The notes beneath the pieces are model-generated. The model was not told the DNA's origin and did not search any database. It saw only the letters and a program-made list of their open reading frames with translations. Shown one piece after another: positions 7,221-14,468 of a DNA stretch of 18,726 nt; the first letter of the stretch is position 1; every line of letters starts with the position of its first letter. Position numbers and translations under genes: made by a program. This DNA comes from HGM13006 sp963650135. Lineage in GTDB: Bacteria > Bacillota > Clostridia > Oscillospirales > Oscillospiraceae. The stretch is taken from contig CAVJLG010000033.1 of NCBI GenBank assembly GCA_963650135.1, forward strand, positions 1-18,726, written 5' to 3'.

Positions 7221-8921
7221 TTAGGAATTGGGAATCGTCTCGGTGGTGGTGGTAAGCTCCACCCCGGAAAGGGCATTCTGCCATGCGGTATGGATGGCCA
7301 GGGACGAGCAGGTTGCGCCGGAAACCGCATCGGCATTGCCCAGTGCAATCAGGTTGTCCTTCATCTTGGTAAATGCACGATTGAGATATTTGAGATTGGA
7401 CTTGTCGGTATCGGCGGAAACCGCAGCGTCGGTGATCTTGCGCTCGGTGACGATGGTTGTCTCCGTTTCGCCCACGGTGGTGGTCTTGGTGACGGTGACG
7501 GTAACGGTCAGGGTCATGTCATAGGCCTCAAAGTCCTCGTCCTCGTCCGGGAAGACGGTGGCGGTGCCGGTATAGGTTTCGGTGGTGGTTTCCACGGTGA
7601 CGTTGGGGGTAGGAGATGGGGATTCCGAGGGGGAAGGATTGGGAGATTCCGAGGGGGAAGGATTGGGAGATTCCGTGGGGGCGGGGGATTCGGAAGGACT
7701 GGGCTCCGGACTGGGGGAAGGACTGGGAATCGCGCCGGACAGTGCGTTCTCCACGGCCTCCATAATGCCCTCAGAGCTGAAGGTTGCGCCGGAAACCGCG
7801 TCCACCCCCGCCACCTGCTGGGCGAGAATCTTTTCGATCACGCCGGTGGCCTGACGAAAATACGCGGGAGTTTCGTCCTCGGCGGAGAGAATCTCAATGG
7901 CGGTAATCTGACCGCCGGACACGGTGACGGATACGGTGATGTCGCCGCCATAGCCCTCGCCGGTGCCGGTATAGGTGCCGTCCAGATAGCCGTAATTGGG
8001 GGCATCGTCAGGCACGGTGGGGGGCGTGGGCTCCGGGGACGGCGAAGGCTCGCTCTCGCCGGATTTTCCGGCCTGAGCCAGGGCGGATTTTACCGCGTTA
8101 ATCAGGCCCGTGGAGCTGTAGGTGGCTCCGGAAACGGTGTCTACATTGGGGCTCTGGGCCGAAAGCATGGCGGAAATCACGCTGCGGGCCGAGGAGAAAT
8201 ACGACGGGGTTTCTCCCGCGGCGGAAACCACGGAGATACCGGTGATCTGCCCGCCGGAAATGGTCACGGACACGGTGATGGTGCCGCCGAAGCCCTGGGC
8301 CGAGCCGGTATAGGTGCCGTCCTGATAGCCGCCCTCAGGCGCGGTAAAGTCTACCTTGGTGAGGGCCGAGGAGTTGCCGGTGACCTTCTCGGGGGTCTTA
8401 TTGACCACGGTGGCACCGGTGAGGGCATTCTGTACCGCGCCCTTGATGCCGTTGGAGCTGTAAGTCGCGCCGGAAACGCCGTCCACCTCCCAGGTCTGGG
8501 CGGTGAGAATCTTGTCGATCACGCCCTTGGCCCGGGCGAAAAAGTTGTCGGTTTCTCCCGCAGCGGAGAGAATTTCAATGGCGGTAATCTGTCCGTCCTT
8601 TACGGTGACCTGGACGGAGACGGTGCCGCCATAGCCCTGGGCCGAGCCGGTATACACGCCGTCGGGATAGTTGCCCACCCCCTGGGCCAGGGTTTCTACC
8701 TCCGCTTCCGGAGAGGGGGCGGGGGCGGCGGTATGGCGGACGGTGGGAGCCGGGGCGGGAGTTTCCTCCTCTACGCTGCTCTCCGCATCCAGAGACAAAA
8801 GCGCCGGGAGCTCCTGAAGCGCCGGGGCATGGGCGCAGCCGAGAATCACTGCGCCGGTAATCATCGCCGGAACCAGGGGCTTTACCCCATGCTCCAGCAG
8901 CCATTTTGGATTCCAATTCAT
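7221..8921 (-). CDS. Membrane-anchored protein with four tandem FMN-binding domains
   Basis: This 566-residue extracytosolic protein has an N-terminal anchor (about 13-30; ITGAVILGC could also be a weak lipobox at C29). It carries a Pro/Ala/Glu-rich linker and four FMN-binding domains at about 85-170, 198-284, 311-396 and 447-553. Each has a flavinylation motif: DGVSGATYSS (T153), DTVSGATYSS (T267), DAVSGATFSS (T380), DAVSGATCSS (T537). Domains 1-3 are close relatives. Domain 4 is divergent, opens with YTGTATVFPDEDEDFEAYD and resembles the end of the SLH protein. Domains 3 and 4 are separated by a Pro/Ser/Glu linker (397-439) encoded by a 24-bp repeat. The ATG overlaps the previous stop as ATGA and has GGGAGG upstream; an in-frame start at 9122 would run deep into the upstream gene. 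Four covalent flavins in series would make a short electron wire through the wall (inference). Confidence 0.9.
   Translation of the reverse strand: MNWNPKWLLEHGVKPLVPAMITGAVILGCAHAPALQELPALLSLDAESSVEEETPAPAPTVRHTAAPAPSPEAEVETLAQGVGNYPDGVYTGSAQGYGGTVSVQVTVKDGQITAIEILSAAGETDNFFARAKGVIDKILTAQTWEVDGVSGATYSSNGIKGAVQNALTGATVVNKTPEKVTGNSSALTKVDFTAPEGGYQDGTYTGSAQGFGGTITVSVTISGGQITGISVVSAAGETPSYFSSARSVISAMLSAQSPNVDTVSGATYSSTGLINAVKSALAQAGKSGESEPSPSPEPTPPTVPDDAPNYGYLDGTYTGTGEGYGGDITVSVTVSGGQITAIEILSAEDETPAYFRQATGVIEKILAQQVAGVDAVSGATFSSEGIMEAVENALSGAIPSPSPSPEPSPSESPAPTESPNPSPSESPNPSPSESPSPTPNVTVETTTETYTGTATVFPDEDEDFEAYDMTLTVTVTVTKTTTVGETETTIVTERKITDAAVSADTDKSNLKYLNRAFTKMKDNLIALGNADAVSGATCSSLAIHTAWQNALSGVELTTTTETIPNS
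7621..7690 (-). repeat. 24-bp tandem repeat coding a Pro/Ser/Glu linker
   Basis: Two perfect 24-base units (7621-7644 and 7645-7668) and a degenerate third copy encode NPSPSESP units in the hinge between the third and fourth FMN-binding domains. Such repeats can change linker length by slippage without shifting the frame. Confidence 0.85.
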
Positions 8922-9430
8922 GTGGCATTCCTCCCATAGGTCATATGAGGCAGGCGGCTGACCACAAACTGTGCTGCAAGCCCCGTCAGTGCGCCGGTGA
9001 GGACCGATACGGCCAAAAGCGCCGGCAAATACAGCCACACCACGGTGGTTTTCATGATGATCATCGCTGCAAACAGCTGGCCCACATTGTGGCTCATAGC
9101 GCCGAATACGCTGCCCAGCCACAGCTGATGGGGTTTTAGAAGCTTCCGGAGCAGAAGCATGGTGCAGTAGCAGAACATGCCCCCCGCGAAGCTATAGAAA
9201 ATCGTGGTCATCTGGCCGGAGAATACGCTGCCCAGGAAAATCCGGGCCAATAAAATCATCAGCGTGTCCCCGGGGCCCAGCACCGCCATGGCATAGACGG
9301 TGATGATATTGGCAAGGCCCAGCTTCATGCCCGGTACCGGGGCCGGCTGGGGCAGCTGCGCCTCCACCATAAAGATAATCAGCGCCAGGGCCGTAAGCAG
9401 GGCCATATGGCAAAGTCGTTTTGTTTTCAT
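8918..9430 (-). CDS. Gx-type / heptaprenyl diphosphate synthase component I-like membrane protein
   Basis: This 170-residue protein has about five membrane helices and the family signature near its N terminus: an acidic residue before a short proline-rich loop, then PGMKLGLANIITVYAM (33-48). That is typical of the PF07456 family, annotated either as heptaprenyl diphosphate synthase component I or as Gx transporter family protein. Members often sit next to ApbE and FMN-binding-domain genes in Firmicutes. The substrate is unsettled; by analogy with ECF S-components it could move a flavin precursor or an isoprenoid, but this is inference. Start and stop both overlap neighbours as ATGA (9427-9430 and 8918-8921), so it is translationally coupled on both sides, with GGAGG upstream of the ATG. 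Confidence 0.85.
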   Translation of the reverse strand: MKTKRLCHMALLTALALIIFMVEAQLPQPAPVPGMKLGLANIITVYAMAVLGPGDTLMILLARIFLGSVFSGQMTTIFYSFAGGMFCYCTMLLLRKLLKPHQLWLGSVFGAMSHNVGQLFAAMIIMKTTVVWLYLPALLAVSVLTGALTGLAAQFVVSRLPHMTYGRNAT

Positions 9431-10557
9431 GAAGCCTCCGTTACCACATGGAGTTCGGCGTTTTCGTAATCCCCCAGGGGCTGGAACAGGGATTCGGCCC
9501 CCTGGGAGATGTAAATCTCGTTGTCGTCGGTAATCAGGATGAATTCAAAGCCGCCGTTTTCTCGCCAATAGTCAATGGCGTTGTCCAGGCCCATGACGAA
9601 CAGGGCGGTGCTGAGGCCGTCGCCGGTGAGGGCGGAGTCAGACAGCACAGTGACGGAGATCAGGCCGCTTTTTGCCGGATAGCCGGTGTCGGGGTCGAGA
9701 ATGTGCCAGTAAATCTCGCCGTCGTCCCCCTCAAAATAGCGCTCATAGCCGCCGGAGGTATCGATGGCCATATCGGTGACGGATACCACGCCAGCATAGG
9801 CCGAGGTATCGTTGGGGTCCTGAATGGCAATGCGCCAGGACGAGCCGTCGGGCTTTGCGCCAATGGCACGGATGGTGCTGCTGCCAAGATTGAGTAGCGC
9901 CGAGGTTACGCCTGCGTCCTGCAGCAGCTCTGCGGCCCGGTCGCCTGCATAGCCCTTGGCTACCGCGCCCAAATCCAGCTGGGCGCCAGAGGGCAGGGCG
10001 GCGGAATTCCCGTCCAGGGTGATGGCGGAATCATCCACCAGGGGGAGAAGACCGTCAATGGTTGCCTGGTCGGGAATCTGATAGTCCCCGGTGGTAAAGC
10101 CCCAGGCCAGGGACAGGGGATAGCTGGTGAGCTCCAGTGCGCCGCCGGTGGTGCCGCCAAGCGCCAGGGCCTTGCGGAGCAGATCGGCGGTGGTGTCGGA
10201 CAGGGAAACGGCCTGGCCCTCTGCATGGTTCAGCTGATAGATTTCGCTCTCCGTATTTGTCACGGACAGGTGGGAATCCAGGTCGGAAATCATCGAAGAG
10301 ATGTCACTCAGCGCGGATTCCGCCCCGGGGCCATAGGCCTTCATGGTCATGTAGGTGTCCATGGCGAAGAGCTCAGAGGTGAACTCCGCGTCGGAAGCCA
10401 CACTGGAATTTGTCGTTTCCGCTGCGGATTCTGCGGAGACGGCGGCGGTTGGGGCAATGCTTTCCGCCGGTGCGGAGGAAGATGCTGCCGTGCTGCCGCA
10501 AGCGGACAGGGTGAGCATCAGACATAGCCCCAGGGAGATGGATTTGGTATGGTGCAA
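9427..10557 (-). CDS. apbE: ApbE-type FAD:protein FMN transferase, lipoprotein
   Basis: This enzyme transfers FMN from FAD to a threonine of SGAT motifs outside the membrane. A TTG start at 10557 is chosen because AAAGAGGG lies 7 bases upstream and it gives a clean lipoprotein signal peptide, MHHTKSISLGLCLMLTLSAC, with the lipid-modified Cys at residue 20. The ATG at 10605 would put charged and Cys-rich residues ahead of the signal. After a Ser/Ala linker (21-56), family motifs appear in order: FAMDTYMTMKAYG (64-76), LSVTNTESEIYQLN (97-110), LDLGAVAKGYAGD (194-206), LLNLGSSTIRAIG (221-233), IDTSGGYERYF (265-275), HILDPDTGYPA (285-295) and LTGDGLSTALFVMG (310-323). The Mg-binding region has GDGLST where many relatives have ADALST. 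It heads the five-gene operon, with six predicted acceptor domains encoded around it. Length of 376 fits the family. Confidence 0.92.
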   Translation of the reverse strand: MHHTKSISLGLCLMLTLSACGSTAASSSAPAESIAPTAAVSAESAAETTNSSVASDAEFTSELFAMDTYMTMKAYGPGAESALSDISSMISDLDSHLSVTNTESEIYQLNHAEGQAVSLSDTTADLLRKALALGGTTGGALELTSYPLSLAWGFTTGDYQIPDQATIDGLLPLVDDSAITLDGNSAALPSGAQLDLGAVAKGYAGDRAAELLQDAGVTSALLNLGSSTIRAIGAKPDGSSWRIAIQDPNDTSAYAGVVSVTDMAIDTSGGYERYFEGDDGEIYWHILDPDTGYPAKSGLISVTVLSDSALTGDGLSTALFVMGLDNAIDYWRENGGFEFILITDDNEIYISQGAESLFQPLGDYENAELHVVTEAS

Positions 10558-10593
10558 AAAGATACCCTCTTTCGAAAAATTGATGTCGTGACA

Positions 10594-10676
10594 GGCACAA
10601 GCCAACTAGAAAAGTGCGTCCGTGTAAATCCCTTTCTAGCTCGCTTGTGCCGGGGAACACAGCGGTCCCCCGGCAC
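10594..10676 (-). promoter_or_regulatory. Overlapping alternative hairpins in the apbE leader
   Basis: The 142-base gap between the SLH gene and apbE holds two stems that share bases. Stem A pairs 10647-10655 with 10668-10676 (GTGCCGGGG/CCCCGGCAC). Stem B pairs 10594-10602 with 10643-10651 (GGCACAAGC/GCTTGTGCC), continued by 10606-10612 with 10633-10639 (CTAGAAA/TTTCTAG) after a symmetric 3-base loop. Both need 10647-10651, so only one can form. On the minus strand a TTTTT run follows stem B after about 14 bases. No clear promoter is seen in the gap, so this may be an attenuator or processing site between the abundant SLH transcript and apbE. It is not a recognisable FMN riboswitch. Confidence 0.5.
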
Positions 10677-10699
10677 GGTGAAATTGTATGAAGTTTTGC

Positions 10700-13600
10700 T
10701 TATGCAGCAGGGCCCTTCAGTGCGGTCTGCACAGCCTCCAAAATAGCTTTGGAGGAGCAGGTTGCACCGGAAACAGTGTCGATCTCAGTCAGGGCAGAAA
10801 CCTCGTCGGTAGTCTTGCCGACCAGCTGTGCGGGAACACCAACATAATTCTTGTCACCCTTGGTCCGGCCAGAAACAGCCCAACCCAGGTACTTGGCATT
10901 GATGTCGCCGCCGCCCTGAGCGGTGATCGCAGTGATCTTGCCGCCCTCTACGGTAACGGTAGCGGTGAGGGGGTAAGGATCGAAGCCCTCATCCTCATCA
11001 GGCTCGGTGGTAGCGGTGCCGGTGTAGGTCTGAGCTGCGGGGGTCAGAGCCTTTGCAGCTGCGATCAGGCCGGGCAGCTCGCCCAGGAGCTCATCGGCCT
11101 CGGGCTTGGTTGCCTTATCGTTTGCCAGCATTGCAACAGCCTCGTTGTAGTGCTCCTGCAGAGCAGCCAGCTCGGTGGTGTTCTTGATGGTATCCTCATC
11201 GTACTGAGCAAGGATCTCGCCAGCCTCGTCCTTCAGCTTGGTGAGCTCGGTCTTCTGCTCGTCGGTGATGAGCTCTACCTTTGCGGGCAGGTTGTTGGCA
11301 GTGACCTCAAACTTTGCGGTGTAGTCGTTGTAGCCCAGGCCGTAGATGGTTACGGTCCAGTAGCCGGTGCCGTCGGTGTCAGCGGGGAGCTGGCAGCGGA
11401 TGGAATCGGTGAGGCCCAGCTGAATGCCCATGGACTTGTGCATCCAGTTGTCGGCAGCAAACTTGGTGCCGTAGGTCTGGAGGGGAGTGGTGTAGGTGGA
11501 ATCATTACCGTAGTAGGTCCACTTTACGGTCTGCATGGCAGAGCCCAGGCCGCCGTAGTTGCCGGTGATGTCAAAGCGAACGAACTCGCCGTAGCTGCCG
11601 GAGAAGGGCTTTACAGTCTCAATGGTGCCCTCTGCGGTGACCAGATCCTGGCCCTGGATGCCGGAGTCGGTGCCGGTCTTCCGTGCGCCGAAGCTCCAAA
11701 CGCCATCGGTGAGCGTAGCAGCCTTCAGGCCGTTGGTGTTGGCGGTGACCTCAGCCACTGCGGTGTAGTCATTCAGGGCGCCTTCAGCGAAGCCGCCGTA
11801 CATGGTCTCGCCGTTCAGGGTGACTTCGTAGTCCTTCACGAACTGCGCGTAATCCTGAGCACGAACGGAAACGGGAACATACTTAATGCCAGTGATGTTG
11901 TAGCCGGTGATGCCGATATCGTTCTTGTTGTAGGTCTTGCCGTCCTCGCGGTCAACAAAGTTGTTGGCGTCGATCCAGTACAGGGGGTAGTAATCCTTGC
12001 CGGACTCGGTGTGGACGGTGACATCCTGCTGGAAGGAGCCGCGGTGCAGGCCGTGGTTGGAGGTAGCGCGGGTAACAGCGTCAAAGCCGCCCTTGTCATA
12101 CTCGTTGTGGTCGTCCAGCTCGTCGGAGGAGGCGGTGTTGGTGGCCTCGTAGACGCCCTCATTTGCCCAATACTCCTCATAGGTCAGGGAAGCATAGAGG
12201 TAATAGGTCTCGGGAACGGTAACGGTCAGAGTCTTCTCATAGCCGGTAGCGGTGATGGTCAGCACATACTTGCCGTCCACTGCATCGGACTTGAAGGGGG
12301 TGGTGGTGAAGTCGATGGTGCCGTCGGCCTTGATGACCTTTACGGAGCCGCGGCCGGAAGCAGCATAATCGGTGCCGTTGACGTTGACCTTGGAGATTGC
12401 AGCAACGAATGCGGCAAACTCTTCGTCGGTTGCGCCGTCAGCCTTTACGATGGACTGATTGTCGGATGCAGCCTGAGCGGGCATTGCCTCGGTGCTGAGC
12501 ACAAAGGAAGCGGAAACGGGAGCATATTTGCCCGCATTGTCGGTAACAGTCAGAGTGTAGGTGCCAATGGCAGCGTCCTCCCAGATGAGGCAGCTGTCAT
12601 TCACTTCCATTTCAACTTCCTCGCCCGTGGCATTGGTCACGGTGTAGAGGGGCTGATAGTCATCGGGAAGCACCTCGGTGATCTCAGCCTTGCCGGCGGA
12701 TGCCAGAACGCTCTCAACCTCCAGCTTGGTTTCCGTCTTTACGGGAACGTACAGCTCGGTGTCGATGGTGTACAGACCGGTGGAGGTGATGTAGGTGATC
12801 TTGTTGATGGTCTGACCCATCATGGCCTTGTAGTGGTCAGAGGAGGTGGGGCAGCCGTGAACCGTGGTGGTGAAGCCGGTGCACCATGCAATCTCAGTGC
12901 CAAACCAGATGTTCTCCAGATGGCGCATTGCATAGTCATTGCCTTCCTTGGTGGTGAACACAATGCCGTAAACGGTGCCCAGGCTGTCTACTGCATCATC
13001 GTCCATGTTAACGTTTACCTGGTAGTCGCCGTAGTTGGTCTTGGTGGTCAGCTCGGCGGTCACGTCCAGCTTCTGCGTCTGAGCGCCCTCGATTGCGCCG
13101 AAGGTCAGCTTGCCGTCCTTGTCCTGAGAAACTTCCTTGTAGTAAGCGGGAGCCTCGGACAGAACATAGTAGGAATAGGAAGCGCTCTCAAACAGAGCGT
13201 CCTTGCCGGTGTAGGTGGTGGGGGTGGTAGTGCCGCGGTTGGTCACGGTAATCTCTACCTTGGAATCATCGGTGATCTGGGTGTAGCCGTCCAAACGAAC
13301 GCCCTTGGGAACCTTTACCGGGAAGATGATGCCGGAGATATCGGAGCCGTCGGCGTTGACATGGTAGGAGCCGGCTGCCATGCGCTGGGTGCGGGTCTTA
13401 TTCTTGGTTGCGGAGGTCACGCCGTCTACTGCCACGTCGTTATTCAGCTCAGCGGCATAGAACTCGTCGTAGGGGATGTTCATCAGCACATAGCGGGCTG
13501 TGAGCAGATCCAGGCAAGCGTACATGGTCTTAATGGCCTCGGCACGGGTGGAGAATCTGAGGGGGCGGATGTAGCCGTCCTGATAGCCCTGGACATAGCC

Positions 13601-14119
13601 CTTATCGGTCAGCGCTGCGATGGGGGCCTGTGCATAGTCGCCGATGGTATCCGCATCGGGGTACTTCGCCAGGGAGCTGAGGTCGTCGGTGGAAAGACCG
13701 GCGACGCGGGCGATCATGGTGAAGGCCATCTCACGGGTGAGGAGGCCGTCGGGGTCCATGGTGGTGGCGCCGGTGCCGTTGACATAGCCGGCAGCCAGTG
13801 CGATGGACACCTGCTTGAAGTACCAGGCGGAGGCGTCTACATCGGTGAATGCCTTTGCAGCCTCGTCATTCTGCTCGGTGAAGCCGCAAACGCGGTTTAC
13901 CAGGGCCATAAACTCGGCACGGGTGATTTGGGTGTCGGGGCGGTAGGTACCGTCCGGGTAGCCCTCGAGCCAGCCCTGATCGACAAAGTAGGTGAGGGAT
14001 TCACTGGCCCAGTGATCCTCAATCTCGTTGCGATCGGCGGCAAGGGCGGTGGGTACCAGGCTGACCAGCATGCAAACTGCCAGCAGTGCGCCCAACGACC
14101 GTTTGAGCCAATTTAACAT
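10700..14119 (-). CDS. SLH-anchored protein with two Tp47-like regions and a C-terminal FMN-binding domain
   Basis: This 1139-residue secreted protein has a signal peptide (cleavage after TALA, residue 28) and three SLH repeats (about 30-80, 88-140, 150-205) that bind wall polymers. A first Tp47-like region (about 210-460) starts NIPYDEFYAAE and has DGVTSAT. Ig-like linker domains follow (about 475-540 and 590-637), then a second, clearer Tp47-like region (638-945). That region has ASLTYEEYWA, GGFDAVTRATSNHG, YYGNDSTYT and TYGTKFAADNW, close to remembered Treponema Tp47 (TpN47) sequence. A helical spacer (950-1025) leads to an FMN-binding domain (1030-1137) with DTVSGATCSS (T1120). The ATG at 14119 has AAAGGAAG upstream and begins the signal peptide; the ATG at 14224 lies upstream of the promoter. 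Tp47 binds penicillin; whether that applies here is unknown. Probably a surface flavoprotein served by the adjacent ApbE. Confidence 0.87.
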   Translation of the reverse strand: MLNWLKRSLGALLAVCMLVSLVPTALAADRNEIEDHWASESLTYFVDQGWLEGYPDGTYRPDTQITRAEFMALVNRVCGFTEQNDEAAKAFTDVDASAWYFKQVSIALAAGYVNGTGATTMDPDGLLTREMAFTMIARVAGLSTDDLSSLAKYPDADTIGDYAQAPIAALTDKGYVQGYQDGYIRPLRFSTRAEAIKTMYACLDLLTARYVLMNIPYDEFYAAELNNDVAVDGVTSATKNKTRTQRMAAGSYHVNADGSDISGIIFPVKVPKGVRLDGYTQITDDSKVEITVTNRGTTTPTTYTGKDALFESASYSYYVLSEAPAYYKEVSQDKDGKLTFGAIEGAQTQKLDVTAELTTKTNYGDYQVNVNMDDDAVDSLGTVYGIVFTTKEGNDYAMRHLENIWFGTEIAWCTGFTTTVHGCPTSSDHYKAMMGQTINKITYITSTGLYTIDTELYVPVKTETKLEVESVLASAGKAEITEVLPDDYQPLYTVTNATGEEVEMEVNDSCLIWEDAAIGTYTLTVTDNAGKYAPVSASFVLSTEAMPAQAASDNQSIVKADGATDEEFAAFVAAISKVNVNGTDYAASGRGSVKVIKADGTIDFTTTPFKSDAVDGKYVLTITATGYEKTLTVTVPETYYLYASLTYEEYWANEGVYEATNTASSDELDDHNEYDKGGFDAVTRATSNHGLHRGSFQQDVTVHTESGKDYYPLYWIDANNFVDREDGKTYNKNDIGITGYNITGIKYVPVSVRAQDYAQFVKDYEVTLNGETMYGGFAEGALNDYTAVAEVTANTNGLKAATLTDGVWSFGARKTGTDSGIQGQDLVTAEGTIETVKPFSGSYGEFVRFDITGNYGGLGSAMQTVKWTYYGNDSTYTTPLQTYGTKFAADNWMHKSMGIQLGLTDSIRCQLPADTDGTGYWTVTIYGLGYNDYTAKFEVTANNLPAKVELITDEQKTELTKLKDEAGEILAQYDEDTIKNTTELAALQEHYNEAVAMLANDKATKPEADELLGELPGLIAAAKALTPAAQTYTGTATTEPDEDEGFDPYPLTATVTVEGGKITAITAQGGGDINAKYLGWAVSGRTKGDKNYVGVPAQLVGKTTDEVSALTEIDTVSGATCSSKAILEAVQTALKGPAA

Positions 14120-14192
14120 ATTGTTCTTCCTTTCTGTGGGGGTTCCACGATACATTTCGTGACCTGCACAACGGTTAGTCACGACTGACAGT

Positions 14193-14221
14193 AGTTTACT
14201 ATAACTAACTGGTGATGTCAA
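14193..14221 (-). promoter_or_regulatory. Sigma-A promoter of the SLH flavoprotein gene with overlapping operator
   Basis: On the minus strand TTGACA (14221-14216) and TAAACT (14198-14193) are 17 bases apart, giving a leader of about 65 bases. The 18-base imperfect palindrome AGTTTACTATAACTAACT (14193-14210, plus strand; AGTT...TATA...AACT) covers the -10 and most of the spacer and resembles the operator at 5021-5040. A further imperfect repeat, GTTAGTCacGACTGAC (14174-14189), lies at the start site. This layout favours repression by a dimeric regulator. Confidence 0.65.
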
Positions 14222-14240
14222 CAAAAAAGTTGGAAAAATT

Positions 14241-14260
14241 TTGTTAGATTATGCTAACAA
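14241..14260. promoter_or_regulatory. Perfect palindrome upstream of the SLH gene promoter
   Basis: TTGTTAG-ATTATG-CTAACAA has two perfect 7-base half-sites six bases apart. It lies 20 bases upstream of the -35 and matches the ABC-operon site (GTTAGTTTATGCTAAT) almost base for base. It could be a second binding site of the same regulator; it could also form part of the U-tract of the adjacent terminator. Confidence 0.5.
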
Positions 14261-14261
14261 A

Positions 14262-14288
14262 GAGCCTGCTGCATGCTGCAACAGGCTC
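14262..14288 (-). terminator. Hairpin terminator of the lipoprotein gene
   Basis: The stem GAGCCTG/CAGGCTC (14262-14268, 14282-14288) continues inside as TGCA/TGCA. On the minus strand it is followed by TTTGTT. It resembles the hairpin at 1505-1536, which also opens GAGCnTGCTGCA. Confidence 0.55.
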
Positions 14289-14442
14289 AGTGATATTTGG
14301 CGAACGCCAAGTGAAATATGTTGGCACATGTGAAATTCAGCCTATGGCTGAGTGAAATTGGCCCATTCGGGCCAGTTGTGGTGTCACTTCGTGACGAATT
14401 GAATGTTTTTGGGGCGCCACAAAAAATTGCAGCGCCCCAAAA
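14289..14442 (-). repeat. Array of small hairpins with a constant 7-base linker
   Basis: Between the lipoprotein gene and the SLH gene, five short stems of different sequence follow one another: TTGGC/GCCAA (14297-14310), ATGT/ACAT (14318-14329), TCAGCC/GGCTGA (14337-14351), TGGCCC/GGGCCA (14359-14374) and GTCAC/GTGAC (14383-14395). The first four are each preceded by the linker GTGAAAT or GTGATAT (14290, 14311, 14330, 14352; ATTTCAC on the transcribed strand). A longer stem, TTTTGGGGCGC/GCGCCCCAAAA (14407-14442), ends the array. It would form the 3' untranslated region of the lipoprotein transcript. The spacing of 19-22 bases and conserved linker point to a defined element, not random hairpins. 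Confidence 0.7.
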
Positions 14443-14468
14443 TAAAAATCAGAGATGTATAGAATCAA

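Noticed and set aside
10558..10699. FMN riboswitch before apbE
   Set aside because: The FMN aptamer is larger and has conserved AGGAT...GAACC-type elements that are not seen; only local hairpins are present.
10688..14116. Uninterrupted 1142-codon frame on the plus strand opposite the SLH gene, and similar long antisense frames opposite 7221-8921 and 14499-16565
   Set aside because: They mirror the real genes, have no signal peptide, motif or ribosome binding site, and are rich in Gly/Val/His/Ala as expected from reading biased codons backwards. Stops are absent because the sense genes seldom use TTA, CTA and TCA codons.
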